Assembly: GCA_020723285.1 (NCBI GenBank)
Contig: DYJE01000024.1
Span: 1 to 64,000 of the forward strand
DNA from: Desulforapulum autotrophicum
GTDB lineage: Bacteria; Desulfobacterota; Desulfobacteria; Desulfobacterales; Desulfolunaceae
Direction: 5' to 3'
DNA length: 64,000 nucleotides
Under the pieces are notes generated by a model, which saw only the letters and a list, made by a program, of their open reading frames with translations, ran no database searches and had not been told where the DNA came from. The position numbers and the translations under genes are program-made. Below are positions 18,651 through 26,843 of this stretch, one piece after another. Numbering within the stretch: the stretch's first letter is position 1; every line of letters begins with the position of its first letter.

Positions 18651-19982
18651 TTATTTTCCGCTTTCCTCCTGTATTTTTTCACCACCATCAGCCATGGTCA
18701 AACCGAGACCGGGCTGAAAAATCGCTTCTTCCGGAGCTTCTTCCTTGTCTTTCTTCGTGATCAATGTGACGGTCATCATGGAACTGATGGTCAGAAGAAT
18801 GGCCGCGACGATAAACGAAGATGTCATGCTGCCGGTCAGAGCGTTCATCATCTGGGACACGCGGCTGAGAACAAAACCACCCACGCCCCAGGCTGTAAAG
18901 AGAATGCCGTAATTGACACCGTAACCTTTGAAGCCCCAGAGATCCTTGGCGATGGATGGGAAAAGGGCAAGGTTCGCGCCGTAATTGAAGCCGATAAAGG
19001 TTGCAAGAAGGACGATAACCACGGCTGCGGTGTGTTCACCGCCCACAAGGGGAATGGAGGCCAGCATCAGAACGGCCTGGAACAGATGAACACCCAGGAT
19101 GGTCTGGTTTCTGCCGAACTTGTCGGACAGAACGCCCGTGATGATGCGTCCGCCGGCGTTACCCACAGCCATGATGGCCACGGCGATAAAGGCCAGATCG
19201 CCCATGCTGTGCTTCGCAATGCCCGCCACGCTTGAAATCACCATCAATCCGGCACCGGCACCGACAAAATAAATGACCCAGAGTTTCCAGAAGGTCATGG
19301 TTTTTAAAATTTCATTCCAGGGGACATCGTTATATGCAGCTTTTTTTCCAGCGGCATTTTTGGCTGTTTCAACAGGAACATACCCTTCGGGAGGATTCAC
19401 AAGCAGCATGGCGAGACCGCATACCACCACGATAAAAGCCACACCGTATATAAACATGGCCTGATTGACACCGAAGTTCTTGATCAGGTAGCCTGAAAGA
19501 GGTGCGATATAGACAGGGGCAAGGCCGAAACCCGCAACGATGATACCGGCGATAAGGCCGGTTTTTGAAGAGGGAAACCATTTAAGCCCCGGAGGCGTGG
19601 TGGCGGAATAGCCAAAACCCATCCCGGTTCCGGCCAGAAGTCCGAAACCCAGAACCCATGCCCAGTAGCTGGTTGTGGTTGAAATCCATATCAGTCCCAG
19701 GCCGACCATCAGCCCCCCCGCGAATGCGGTCAGCCTGGGGCCGAATTTATCCTGGCATTTGCCCGCGATGATCATAGAGAATGCAAAGGCCAGGCAACAC
19801 AGCGAATAAGGGTCGTTGAGATTGGCAGTATTCCAGGAGAAAGCGCCCTCACCGCCAGTTTTGATGGATGTTTCGATGGCAGCTTTGAAAATACTCCAGG
19901 CATAAAGAATCCCAAGGGCAAGATTGATTCCCACACCCGCCCAGGTTACAGTCCATCCTTTATTTTTCACTGATTCTGCCAT
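18651..19982 (-). CDS. OFA-family (oxalate/formate antiporter-like) MFS transporter
   Basis: A 443-residue membrane protein with 12 predicted helices. The opening WTVTWAGVGINLALGILYAWSIFK and the following FAFSMIIAGKCQDKFGPRL match the OFA family of the major facilitator superfamily, whose members exchange or import small carboxylates such as oxalate, formate and lactate. The loop between helices 2 and 3 carries the GKCQDKFGPR variant of the MFS motif. In strict anaerobes such genes are common single units; the substrate cannot be assigned. GGAGGA lies just before the ATG. The 303-base upstream region (19983-20285) is shared with the divergent mrp gene. Confidence 0.85.
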   Translation of the reverse strand: MAESVKNKGWTVTWAGVGINLALGILYAWSIFKAAIETSIKTGGEGAFSWNTANLNDPYSLCCLAFAFSMIIAGKCQDKFGPRLTAFAGGLMVGLGLIWISTTTSYWAWVLGFGLLAGTGMGFGYSATTPPGLKWFPSSKTGLIAGIIVAGFGLAPVYIAPLSGYLIKNFGVNQAMFIYGVAFIVVVCGLAMLLVNPPEGYVPVETAKNAAGKKAAYNDVPWNEILKTMTFWKLWVIYFVGAGAGLMVISSVAGIAKHSMGDLAFIAVAIMAVGNAGGRIITGVLSDKFGRNQTILGVHLFQAVLMLASIPLVGGEHTAAVVIVLLATFIGFNYGANLALFPSIAKDLWGFKGYGVNYGILFTAWGVGGFVLSRVSQMMNALTGSMTSSFIVAAILLTISSMMTVTLITKKDKEEAPEEAIFQPGLGLTMADGGEKIQEESGK

Positions 19983-20285
19983 GCGTCCTCCAAAACCATT
20001 TCGTGTTACGTGTAAATTTTTTATTCATTCCACCTTTGGAATAAATCAAAAAGTCCTTTTTTATACGGGTTCGGTGTTAGTTTTGTCAACATTTTCTTTT
20101 CACAAAATCTAACAATGTTTATTTTATTTACACTCCACCCATTCATTCAGTGAAATGAAAAAACAAGTGACAGAAACCCAAAATGTTTTATATTGTGTCA
20201 CCTTTTTAAAATGTTTAAGATAACCCTCCTTGATTGAAGGATTATCCCCTGATCATAAAACCGTTTGTATAATGAGGAGTAAATA
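19983..20285. other. Divergent promoter region, AT-rich
   Basis: Gene-free 303 bases between the OFA transporter and mrp. It is strongly AT-rich, with small inverted repeats such as ATTCCA(CCTT)TGGAAT near 20036-20051 and CCTTGATTGAAGG near 20228. Promoters in both directions are expected; I cannot place -10/-35 elements with confidence. Confidence 0.35.
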
Positions 20286-21143
20286 ATGATTCACGACAGT
20301 ATGGACAGCGCAAAGAAAAAAACAGCCTGTGGTGGCGGCATGGCCTCGGCAGCGGACAAGCAGCAGGACATGATCCGCGAAACCCTATCGAAAATCAAAA
20401 ACAAGATTTTCATCATGAGCGGAAAAGGCGGCGTGGGAAAAAGCAGTATCGCCGCAAATATCGCCACAGGCCTTGCCGACAAGGGATTCAAGACCGGTCT
20501 TATGGACGTGGACCTCCATGGCCCGAGTATCGCAAAAATCATGGGTCTTGACGGTATGCTCGGGATTTCTCCCAATCGCAAGCTCCTTCCATATAAACAC
20601 AGCGAGAACCTCGGTGTGGTCTCCATGCAGTCCCTCATGCAGGACGCCGATCAGGCCGTGATCTGGAGAGGCCCGGCAAAAGCCGGAATGATTCAGCAGT
20701 TTGTGGGCCAGGTTGAATGGGGAAACCTTGACTTTCTTATCATCGACGCCCCTCCAGGCACCGGTGACGAACCCCTCACCGTGGTCCAGACCGTCACCGA
20801 CGCCCAGGCCATCGTGGTGACCACTCCCCAGGAAGTGGCGCTTTCCGACGTTCGGAAATCCATCAATTTCTGTGAAACCGTCAAACTGCCGGTCATCGGC
20901 CTCATTGAAAACATGGGTCCGTTCAAATGCCCCGGCTGCGACCACGTCATCGCCCTGTTCAAAAGCGGCGGCGGAATCAAAACAGCCGAAGCCATGAACA
21001 TCAAGTTTCTTGGGACTCTTCCCTTCAGCCCGGAAGTGGTGATCGCCTCCGATGACGGAACCCCCATCATCACCAAAAACCGAAACAACGATTTCTCCAT
21101 GGCCCTTGATGCGATCATCGGAAACATTGTGGCTTCACTGTAA
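20286..21143 (+). CDS. Mrp/NBP35-family iron-sulfur cluster carrier ATPase
   Basis: A 285-residue P-loop ATPase of the Mrp/NBP35 family, cytoplasmic scaffolds that carry 4Fe-4S clusters to apo-proteins. Residues ~38-50 hold the deviant Walker A SGKGGVGKSS, with MDVDLHGPS next and IIDAPPGTGDE as the Walker B region. The cluster-binding CPGC (C-x2-C) is near residue 215. A lone Cys-Gly-Gly stretch sits in the N-terminal tail (TACGGGM), somewhat like NBP35 tails. GAGGAG precedes the ATG. Consistent with a cell rich in iron-sulfur enzymes; it stands alone, 250 bases ahead of the next gene. Confidence 0.9.
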   Translation: MIHDSMDSAKKKTACGGGMASAADKQQDMIRETLSKIKNKIFIMSGKGGVGKSSIAANIATGLADKGFKTGLMDVDLHGPSIAKIMGLDGMLGISPNRKLLPYKHSENLGVVSMQSLMQDADQAVIWRGPAKAGMIQQFVGQVEWGNLDFLIIDAPPGTGDEPLTVVQTVTDAQAIVVTTPQEVALSDVRKSINFCETVKLPVIGLIENMGPFKCPGCDHVIALFKSGGGIKTAEAMNIKFLGTLPFSPEVVIASDDGTPIITKNRNNDFSMALDAIIGNIVASL

Positions 21144-21281
21144 TCCCGATGCCGTTTTCCTTGAGGACTTTTTTTGCACAGGGCTTTCAAACGCCGGTAA
21201 CGCGGCGAATGAAAGCCCGCCCCACAGCGCTAATTCCATGTTGCAATCAAGATGAAACCCATGGTTTTTTGGCAGCGTGGT

Positions 21282-21313
21282 GCAGCAGGTCGGGCTCACG
21301 CCCGACCTGCTGC
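21282..21313. repeat. 14-base perfect palindrome (GCAGCAGGTCGGGC stem)
   Basis: GCAGCAGGTCGGGC (21282-21295), four-base loop, exact complement (21300-21313). It lies in the 250-base gap after mrp. There is no T-run after it on the plus strand, so it is not a textbook terminator; the inner TCGGG...CCCGACCT half matches the dispersed repeat members at 43312 and 51564, suggesting a REP-like element. Confidence 0.65.
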
Positions 21314-21393
21314 GTTAAAATCCCGGTAAAGAGCCATCCTGAAAGCGAACCGTTTGATATGACGGGACTAAAAAAACCAGAGGAGCGCGGATA

Positions 21394-22566
21394 TTGAAAC
21401 CCGACACACACGCGGTCGATCCGGCAAGGATCAGAAAACGCCTGGAAGAAAAAGAGCGGGTCACCCTTTCACCCCATGGTGCATTCAGCTGTGATGCGTT
21501 GCGGTCCCGGCCTGACGAGACAGCCGGAAAGGGTTACCGTCTCCCCTATTCCATCGACACCGACCGGATACTCCACTCCCACGCCTTTACCCGGTACATC
21601 GACAAAACCCAGGTTTTTTCGCTGATCCCTAACGACCACATCACCCACCGGGTTCTCCATGTCCAGCTGGTTTCACGCATCGCGAGGACCATCGGCCGAG
21701 CCCTTGACCTGAACGAAGACCTTATCGAAGCGGTGGCGCTGGGTCACGACATCGGGCACACCCCCTTCGGCCATGACGGAGAGCGTTATCTTTCAGCACT
21801 CTGCACCGAACATGGCATTGGTGAATTTCACCACAATATCCAAAGCGTCCGGTTTCTGGACCGGATAGAGAACCATGGAAAAGGATGGAACCTCTGTGTT
21901 CAGACCCTGGACGGGATATTCTGTCACAACGGGGAAATCCACGACACCTGTCTTGAACCCGCCACCGATAAAACCCCTGATGATCTCAGACGGGAAATAG
22001 ACGACCAGAACCGGGGGATGATCGTCCGTCCACGGCCCATGACCCTTGAAAGCTGCGTGGTCAGAATGGCGGACACCATCAGTTATCTTGGAAGAGACAT
22101 AGACGATGCCATCCGTCTGGGTCTTCTTCAACGTTCCGATCTGCCCAGAGAAGCCACGGATGTCCTGGGTGACACCAACGGAACCATGGTCTACACCATG
22201 GTGACGGATATCATCCACAACAGCCTTGACCGGAATGCCATCGCGTATTCGGAAGATATTTCACGGGCCATCCGCATCCTGAAGGCGTTCAACTTAAGAA
22301 CCATCTACAAAAACCCCAAAGCCAAGCAGCATCTGTCAAACATCGAAGATCTTTTCAAGCGCCTTTTTTCCACATACATGGAAGACCTGGAAAAAGAGAA
22401 CGGAGCCTCGGCCATTCATGCCGGCTACCTTTCACACATGGATGACGCATATATTCATGAAACACCCCATGCGGCCAAAGTCCGTGATTTTATCGCCGGC
22501 ATGACGGACAGGTACTTTATCCAGCAGTGTCCGGCCCATCTTCGGCCTGAACAGGCGGGTGCGTGA
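21394..22566 (+). CDS. dgt: Deoxyguanosinetriphosphate triphosphohydrolase-like (HD domain)
   Basis: A 390-residue dNTP triphosphohydrolase-like protein that removes triphosphate from dGTP or other dNTPs. The Dgt order is visible: YRLPYSIDTDRILHSHAFTRYIDKTQVF (the RI.HS.AFRRL-type motif), HRVLHVQLVSRIAR, then the metal-binding HD pair GHDIGHTPFGHDGE. The later motif ESCVVRMADTISYLGRDIDDA supplies the last metal Asp. The start is a TTG at 21394 with AGGAG nine bases upstream; no ATG or GTG alternative fits as well. It is followed after three bases by the UPF0280 gene, probably in one operon. The family protects nucleotide pool balance. Confidence 0.85.
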   Translation: MKPDTHAVDPARIRKRLEEKERVTLSPHGAFSCDALRSRPDETAGKGYRLPYSIDTDRILHSHAFTRYIDKTQVFSLIPNDHITHRVLHVQLVSRIARTIGRALDLNEDLIEAVALGHDIGHTPFGHDGERYLSALCTEHGIGEFHHNIQSVRFLDRIENHGKGWNLCVQTLDGIFCHNGEIHDTCLEPATDKTPDDLRREIDDQNRGMIVRPRPMTLESCVVRMADTISYLGRDIDDAIRLGLLQRSDLPREATDVLGDTNGTMVYTMVTDIIHNSLDRNAIAYSEDISRAIRILKAFNLRTIYKNPKAKQHLSNIEDLFKRLFSTYMEDLEKENGASAIHAGYLSHMDDAYIHETPHAAKVRDFIAGMTDRYFIQQCPAHLRPEQAGA

Positions 22567-22569
22567 TAT

Positions 22570-23307
22570 ATGTTCAACTCCAGAGATTCATACAGAAAGT
22601 GCGTTGAACGAAACGGTCTTATCTCGTTCATCGTCACCGCCTGCCAGACCAATCTCCAGATTCTGGCAGACCATGATCTCACAGCGGAAGCCATGGAAAG
22701 CCTTCTGATGTACCGTGGCCATCTTGAATCTTATATCCATGACCATCCCGAATTCGCCACAACCCTTGTGCCTTATCCCATGGCCGGACCGGCTCCGAAA
22801 ATCGTGCGGGATATGGCGGCGGCCGCAGAACGGGCCGGCGTGGGTCCCATGGCGGCGGTGGCGGGTGCCGTGGCCGAATACGTGGGGCGTGATCTGTCCA
22901 AACATTCCGGAGAAGTAATCATTGAAAATGGCGGTGACACATACATCCATGTCAAAGAACCCCTCACCGTGGCCATTGCCGCCGGCGACTCCCCTTTGAG
23001 CATGAATGTGGGCCTCCGCTTCAACCGGACTGAAAAGCCTTTTTCAGTGTGCACATCTTCCGGAACCGTCGGTCACTCCTTGAGTTTCGGAAAAGCCGAC
23101 GCCGTCTGCATCGTCTCCGATTCAGCCCTGATTGCCGATGCGGCGGCCACAGCCGTGGGCAACCGAGTCCGTACCGGACGTGACATTGACCATGCCATCC
23201 GTTTCGGCAGGGGCATCAACGGAGTGGATGGCATCGTGATCATCCAAGGAAAGGACATGGGACTCTGGGGAGACGTGGAGCTGGTCCGCCTGGCAAAAAA
23301 ACCTTGA
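22570..23307 (+). CDS. UPF0280 family protein (ApbE-like fold)
   Basis: A 245-residue protein with the UPF0280 pattern: YHR-like opening, MAGPAPKIVRDMAAAAERAGVGPMAAVAGAVAEYVGRDL, then IIENGGDTYI and CTSSGTVGHSLSFGKADAVCIVS. These segments resemble the substrate site of ApbE/thiamine-biosynthesis lipoproteins, which attach FMN, but no reaction is established for UPF0280. It has no signal peptide. It lies four bases after the dGTPase-like gene, so both are probably co-transcribed; the functional link, if any, is unknown. Members are common in anaerobic and methanogenic genomes. Confidence 0.85.
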   Translation: MFNSRDSYRKCVERNGLISFIVTACQTNLQILADHDLTAEAMESLLMYRGHLESYIHDHPEFATTLVPYPMAGPAPKIVRDMAAAAERAGVGPMAAVAGAVAEYVGRDLSKHSGEVIIENGGDTYIHVKEPLTVAIAAGDSPLSMNVGLRFNRTEKPFSVCTSSGTVGHSLSFGKADAVCIVSDSALIADAAATAVGNRVRTGRDIDHAIRFGRGINGVDGIVIIQGKDMGLWGDVELVRLAKKP

Positions 23308-23368
23308 TATTTGCCGTTGAAAAGCGTAATTCAAACACCATCAAAAGCACCCGAATTCCAGACAAAAT

Positions 23369-23392
23369 CCTGCAAGCGGGCCTGTTTTTTTT
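23369..23392 (+). terminator. Possible weak intrinsic terminator after UPF0280 gene
   Basis: A short CCTG...CGGG stem followed by GCCTG and eight T residues (to 23392), 62 bases past the UPF0280 stop. The stem is short and partly wobble-paired, so this is only a candidate. Confidence 0.3.
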
Positions 23393-23529
23393 AATCACCG
23401 GCATTTTTTACATGCATAAAAAAACAATGAGCCCCTCTTGAAGTGCTTGTATAATTTTATTATGGTGGCTATAAAAAAAGACCGGTTGATATTAAACTCG
23501 AATGCAATTGACTCAGGGAGACTTCACGA

Positions 23530-23964
23530 ATGAATAAAATAAAATACCTGCTTTATCTTGTATTGATCATTGCACTCGCCATTCTTGTGGCTGAGAACTT
23601 CGCTTTTTTCAGTGCCAAACAGGCTCTTGTTTTCAACCTTAAATACAAAGTCTACAACCTGCCGGCCATCCCTGCCGGGCTTTTCATTTTCGGCGCTTTT
23701 GTTGTGGGGTATTTCTTCGCCTACATCAACGGACTTTTCCTCCGCTTCCATACAAACCGTACCGTCAAGACGCTGAACGCACGCATGAAAGCTCAGCTTG
23801 CCGAACTGGCCTCTCTGAGAAAGGAAGTGGAATTCCTTCAGAGGAATCCTGCAAAAAAGGCTGAACCCCCAAGAAAAGAAAAAGACGAACAACCGGTGGA
23901 AACAAAATCCGAAAAGACCGAACCCGCCGCTGATGTCATCAGTCAGGCCGTCGCTCAGAACTGA
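23530..23964 (+). CDS. LapA-domain inner-membrane protein (DUF1049)
   Basis: A 144-residue inner-membrane protein. Two transmembrane helices (roughly residues 5-22 and 45-67) frame a short loop, as in LapA/DUF1049 proteins, where the second segment here is IPAGLFIFGAFVVGYFFAY. After it comes a coiled-coil helix (VKTLNARMKAQLAELASLRKEVEFLQ) and a charged, Lys/Glu/Pro-rich tail of ~40 residues. In E. coli LapA, with LapB, is linked to control of lipopolysaccharide synthesis; here the gene stands alone, so that role is only a family inference. It precedes mutS by 156 bases. Confidence 0.8.
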   Translation: MNKIKYLLYLVLIIALAILVAENFAFFSAKQALVFNLKYKVYNLPAIPAGLFIFGAFVVGYFFAYINGLFLRFHTNRTVKTLNARMKAQLAELASLRKEVEFLQRNPAKKAEPPRKEKDEQPVETKSEKTEPAADVISQAVAQN

Positions 23965-24120
23965 CGCGACTTTTTTTCATCACGGCCTGGCGTGCCATAC
24001 CCAGGCAGCCCATTGCCACTCATCATCCCGGTCGGAGCCGTCTCCGGCCGGACGCGATCACCCTAAACGGCGTTTCGTTAAACGAATCAGCCATTTCATG
24101 TACGCACCATTTTGATTCCT

Positions 24121-26811
24121 ATGACCCAGCCCCCCGCAACCCCCATGATGGCCCAATACCTGAGAATCAAGGACAAGCATCCGGATTCCATATTGTTTTA
24201 CCGGATGGGCGATTTTTACGAGATGTTTTTCGACGACGCGGTGGCCGCTTCGGAAATCCTTGAAATCACGCTGACATCCAGAGACAAAAAATCCGACAAT
24301 CCCGTTCCCATGTGCGGGGTGCCGGTCAAAGCCGCCGACGCCTATATCGCCAAACTCATCGGAAACGGCCGGAAAGTGTCCGTATGCGAACAGGTGGAAG
24401 ACCCTTCGGCAGCCAAAGGGCTTGTCAAGCGGGAGGTGGTGCGAATCATCACACCGGGCATGATTCTCGACAACACCCTTCTGGACGCCCGGTCCAACAA
24501 TTACATTGTAAGCTACAACAGGAAAAACAGCGTCACCGGTCTCGCCTGCCTGGATATTTCAACCGGAACATTCAGGCTCTGCGAATCCCAGGACGCCAAA
24601 TCCATTCTTGACGAAGCCCTGAAGCTTTCTCCCAGCGAGCTCCTGCTGCCCGAATCCTGGAAACACGACCCGTCGTACCGAAGGTTGATGGACGCCTTTT
24701 CAGGCACGGCCGTGACGTACATCGACGACCGGGAATTTGAATACCGCAAAAGCCGTGAGCGGCTCATCGAGCAGTTCAACACAAGGTCCCTGGAGGGCTT
24801 CGGGTGTGAAGACCTGAAAGCGGGAGTCGGCGCTGCCGGGGCCCTGATATACTATGTTCTTGAAACCCAGCTGAGAAAAATCGAACACATCGAGGGCATC
24901 GAGACCTACACCCTGGGACGCAGCCTGATCCTTGACGACACCAGCCTCAGAAACCTTGAACTGACCCAGAACATCCGTAACGGAACCCGCGCGGGAACCC
25001 TCATCGGCGTCCTTGACAAAACCGCCACCTCCATGGGCGGGCGACTTCTGAAATCCTGGCTGACCTATCCCCTGATCAGCATGGATGAAATCACCCGGCG
25101 CCTGGACGCCGTTGAAGAAGCCAAAGACAGGATGACCGAACGCGAGGCCATACGGAACCATCTCAAAGCTGTGTACGACCTTGAACGCCTGTCCAGCAAG
25201 ATTTCCATGGGCCAGTCCAACGCCCGGGATCTCACCGCCATGAAGCAGAGCCTTTCCGTGGTGCCCGAGATCTTCGAGCAGCTCAGCCTGTTCGCATCTT
25301 CCATGTATTTCAGCCCGGTACAGCTTGAACCCCTGATGGACCTGACGGACCTCATCGAACGGGCGATCCGTGAAGACGCACCTCCCCTGCTCACCGAAGG
25401 CGGGATCATCAAAACAGGATATGACGAGGATCTGGACGAGCTGATCCGCCTGAGCCGAGACGGCCGAAGCTATATCGCCGAGTTGGAAGTCCGTGAAAAA
25501 AAGAATACGGGCCTCAGCTCCCTTAAAGTGCGGTACAACAAGGTTTTCGGCTATTACATCGAGCTGTCCAAAGGCCAGGCCAAAGACGCACCGGACCATT
25601 ACATCCGCAAGCAGACCCTGGTGAACGCGGAGAGGTACATCACCGAAGACCTGAAACATTTCGAAACCCGTGTCCTCGAAGCCCAGGAGAAACGCGCGAC
25701 TCGGGAGTACGAGATCTATTCCACCGTCAAGGACAGGGTTGTGGACAACATTCCCGCTATCCAGGCCGTGGCCAGACATCTGGCCCAGGTGGATGTGCTC
25801 CTGACCTTTGCGGACATCGCCGACCACAACGGATACACGCGGCCAGCTATCACCGATGACGGAATCATCCACATCGAGGACGGTCGCCATCCCGTGGTGG
25901 AGCAGATGATCAAAGGCGAACGTTATGTTCCCAACACCATCCACCTGGACAACCAGGAAAACCAAGTCCTTCTGATCACCGGCCCCAACATGGCCGGAAA
26001 ATCCACCGTACTGCGCCAGGTGGCGCTGATCACCCTGATGGCCCAGACCGGCTGCTTTGTTCCGGCCTCTTCCGCGTCCATTTCCGTGACGGACAGGATC
26101 TTCACCCGGGTCGGGGCTCTGGACAATCTGTCCCAGGGCCAGAGCACATTCATGGTGGAAATGGAGGAGACAGCCAACATCCTGAACAACGCCACACCCA
26201 ACAGCCTGATCATCATGGATGAAATCGGACGTGGCACCAGCACCTTCGACGGTCTTTCCATTGCCTGGGCCGTGGCGGAATACCTTCACGATCTTGAGGG
26301 CAAAGGGGTTAAAACCCTGTTCGCCACCCACTACCACGAACTGACGGAGCTGGCACGTTCCAAACCCAGGGTCAAAAATTTCAACATCGCCGTCAAGGAA
26401 TGGAACGAAACCATCATCTTTCTCCGTAAACTCGCGGAAGGAGCCACCAACAGGAGTTACGGTATTCAGGTGGCCAGACTGGCCGGTGTGCCCGGCTCCA
26501 TTATTTCCAGGGCCAAAAAAGTACTGACCACACTGGAGGAGGATTCCGAAGGATTAAACCGCTGTCTCGGCCAGAGTCTTGACAGCCTGTCCTCAGAATC
26601 TGGCCGCTCAAAAGGAGTTTCGTCATCCAAAGACAGGGACGGCCGGAAAAAACCTGTTCAGCTCAGCCTTTTCAAAAAACCTCAGCATCCGGTGATACAA
26701 CGGTTGCAAAATATCGATATTTCTGCAATGACACCTCTTGAAGCGTTGAACCTGCTCCATGAACTGTCGGAAAAGGCCGCTGACGTTCTTGATGAAAATG
26801 GCGGATATTGA
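24121..26811 (+). CDS. mutS: DNA mismatch repair protein MutS
   Basis: An 896-residue mismatch-recognition ATPase. The N-terminal F-x-E wedge that stacks on mismatched bases is present (LFYRMGDFYEMF). The C-terminal ATPase has Walker A GPNMAGKSTVLRQ, the Q/D-loop region (RVGALDNLSQGQSTFMVEM) and Walker B with signature DEIGRGTSTFDG, then ATHYHEL. Near residue 847 is QLSLF, a match to the sliding-clamp binding pentapeptide, in a Lys-rich region as in many MutS tails. The ATG at 24121 is used; a TTG nine bases upstream is possible, since neither has a good Shine-Dalgarno site. Confidence 0.97.
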   Translation: MTQPPATPMMAQYLRIKDKHPDSILFYRMGDFYEMFFDDAVAASEILEITLTSRDKKSDNPVPMCGVPVKAADAYIAKLIGNGRKVSVCEQVEDPSAAKGLVKREVVRIITPGMILDNTLLDARSNNYIVSYNRKNSVTGLACLDISTGTFRLCESQDAKSILDEALKLSPSELLLPESWKHDPSYRRLMDAFSGTAVTYIDDREFEYRKSRERLIEQFNTRSLEGFGCEDLKAGVGAAGALIYYVLETQLRKIEHIEGIETYTLGRSLILDDTSLRNLELTQNIRNGTRAGTLIGVLDKTATSMGGRLLKSWLTYPLISMDEITRRLDAVEEAKDRMTEREAIRNHLKAVYDLERLSSKISMGQSNARDLTAMKQSLSVVPEIFEQLSLFASSMYFSPVQLEPLMDLTDLIERAIREDAPPLLTEGGIIKTGYDEDLDELIRLSRDGRSYIAELEVREKKNTGLSSLKVRYNKVFGYYIELSKGQAKDAPDHYIRKQTLVNAERYITEDLKHFETRVLEAQEKRATREYEIYSTVKDRVVDNIPAIQAVARHLAQVDVLLTFADIADHNGYTRPAITDDGIIHIEDGRHPVVEQMIKGERYVPNTIHLDNQENQVLLITGPNMAGKSTVLRQVALITLMAQTGCFVPASSASISVTDRIFTRVGALDNLSQGQSTFMVEMEETANILNNATPNSLIIMDEIGRGTSTFDGLSIAWAVAEYLHDLEGKGVKTLFATHYHELTELARSKPRVKNFNIAVKEWNETIIFLRKLAEGATNRSYGIQVARLAGVPGSIISRAKKVLTTLEEDSEGLNRCLGQSLDSLSSESGRSKGVSSSKDRDGRKKPVQLSLFKKPQHPVIQRLQNIDISAMTPLEALNLLHELSEKAADVLDENGGY

Positions 26812-26843
26812 ATAACACTGCCATGTAAAACCCTGGGGGATGA

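Noticed and set aside
21282-21313. Intrinsic terminator of mrp
   Set aside because: The strong hairpin is not followed by a T-run on the plus strand; it fits the dispersed palindromic repeat better.
24700-26337. Long 545-codon open frame antisense to mutS
   Set aside because: Its composition is the shadow of a GC-biased coding strand and shows no family; mutS is unambiguous.
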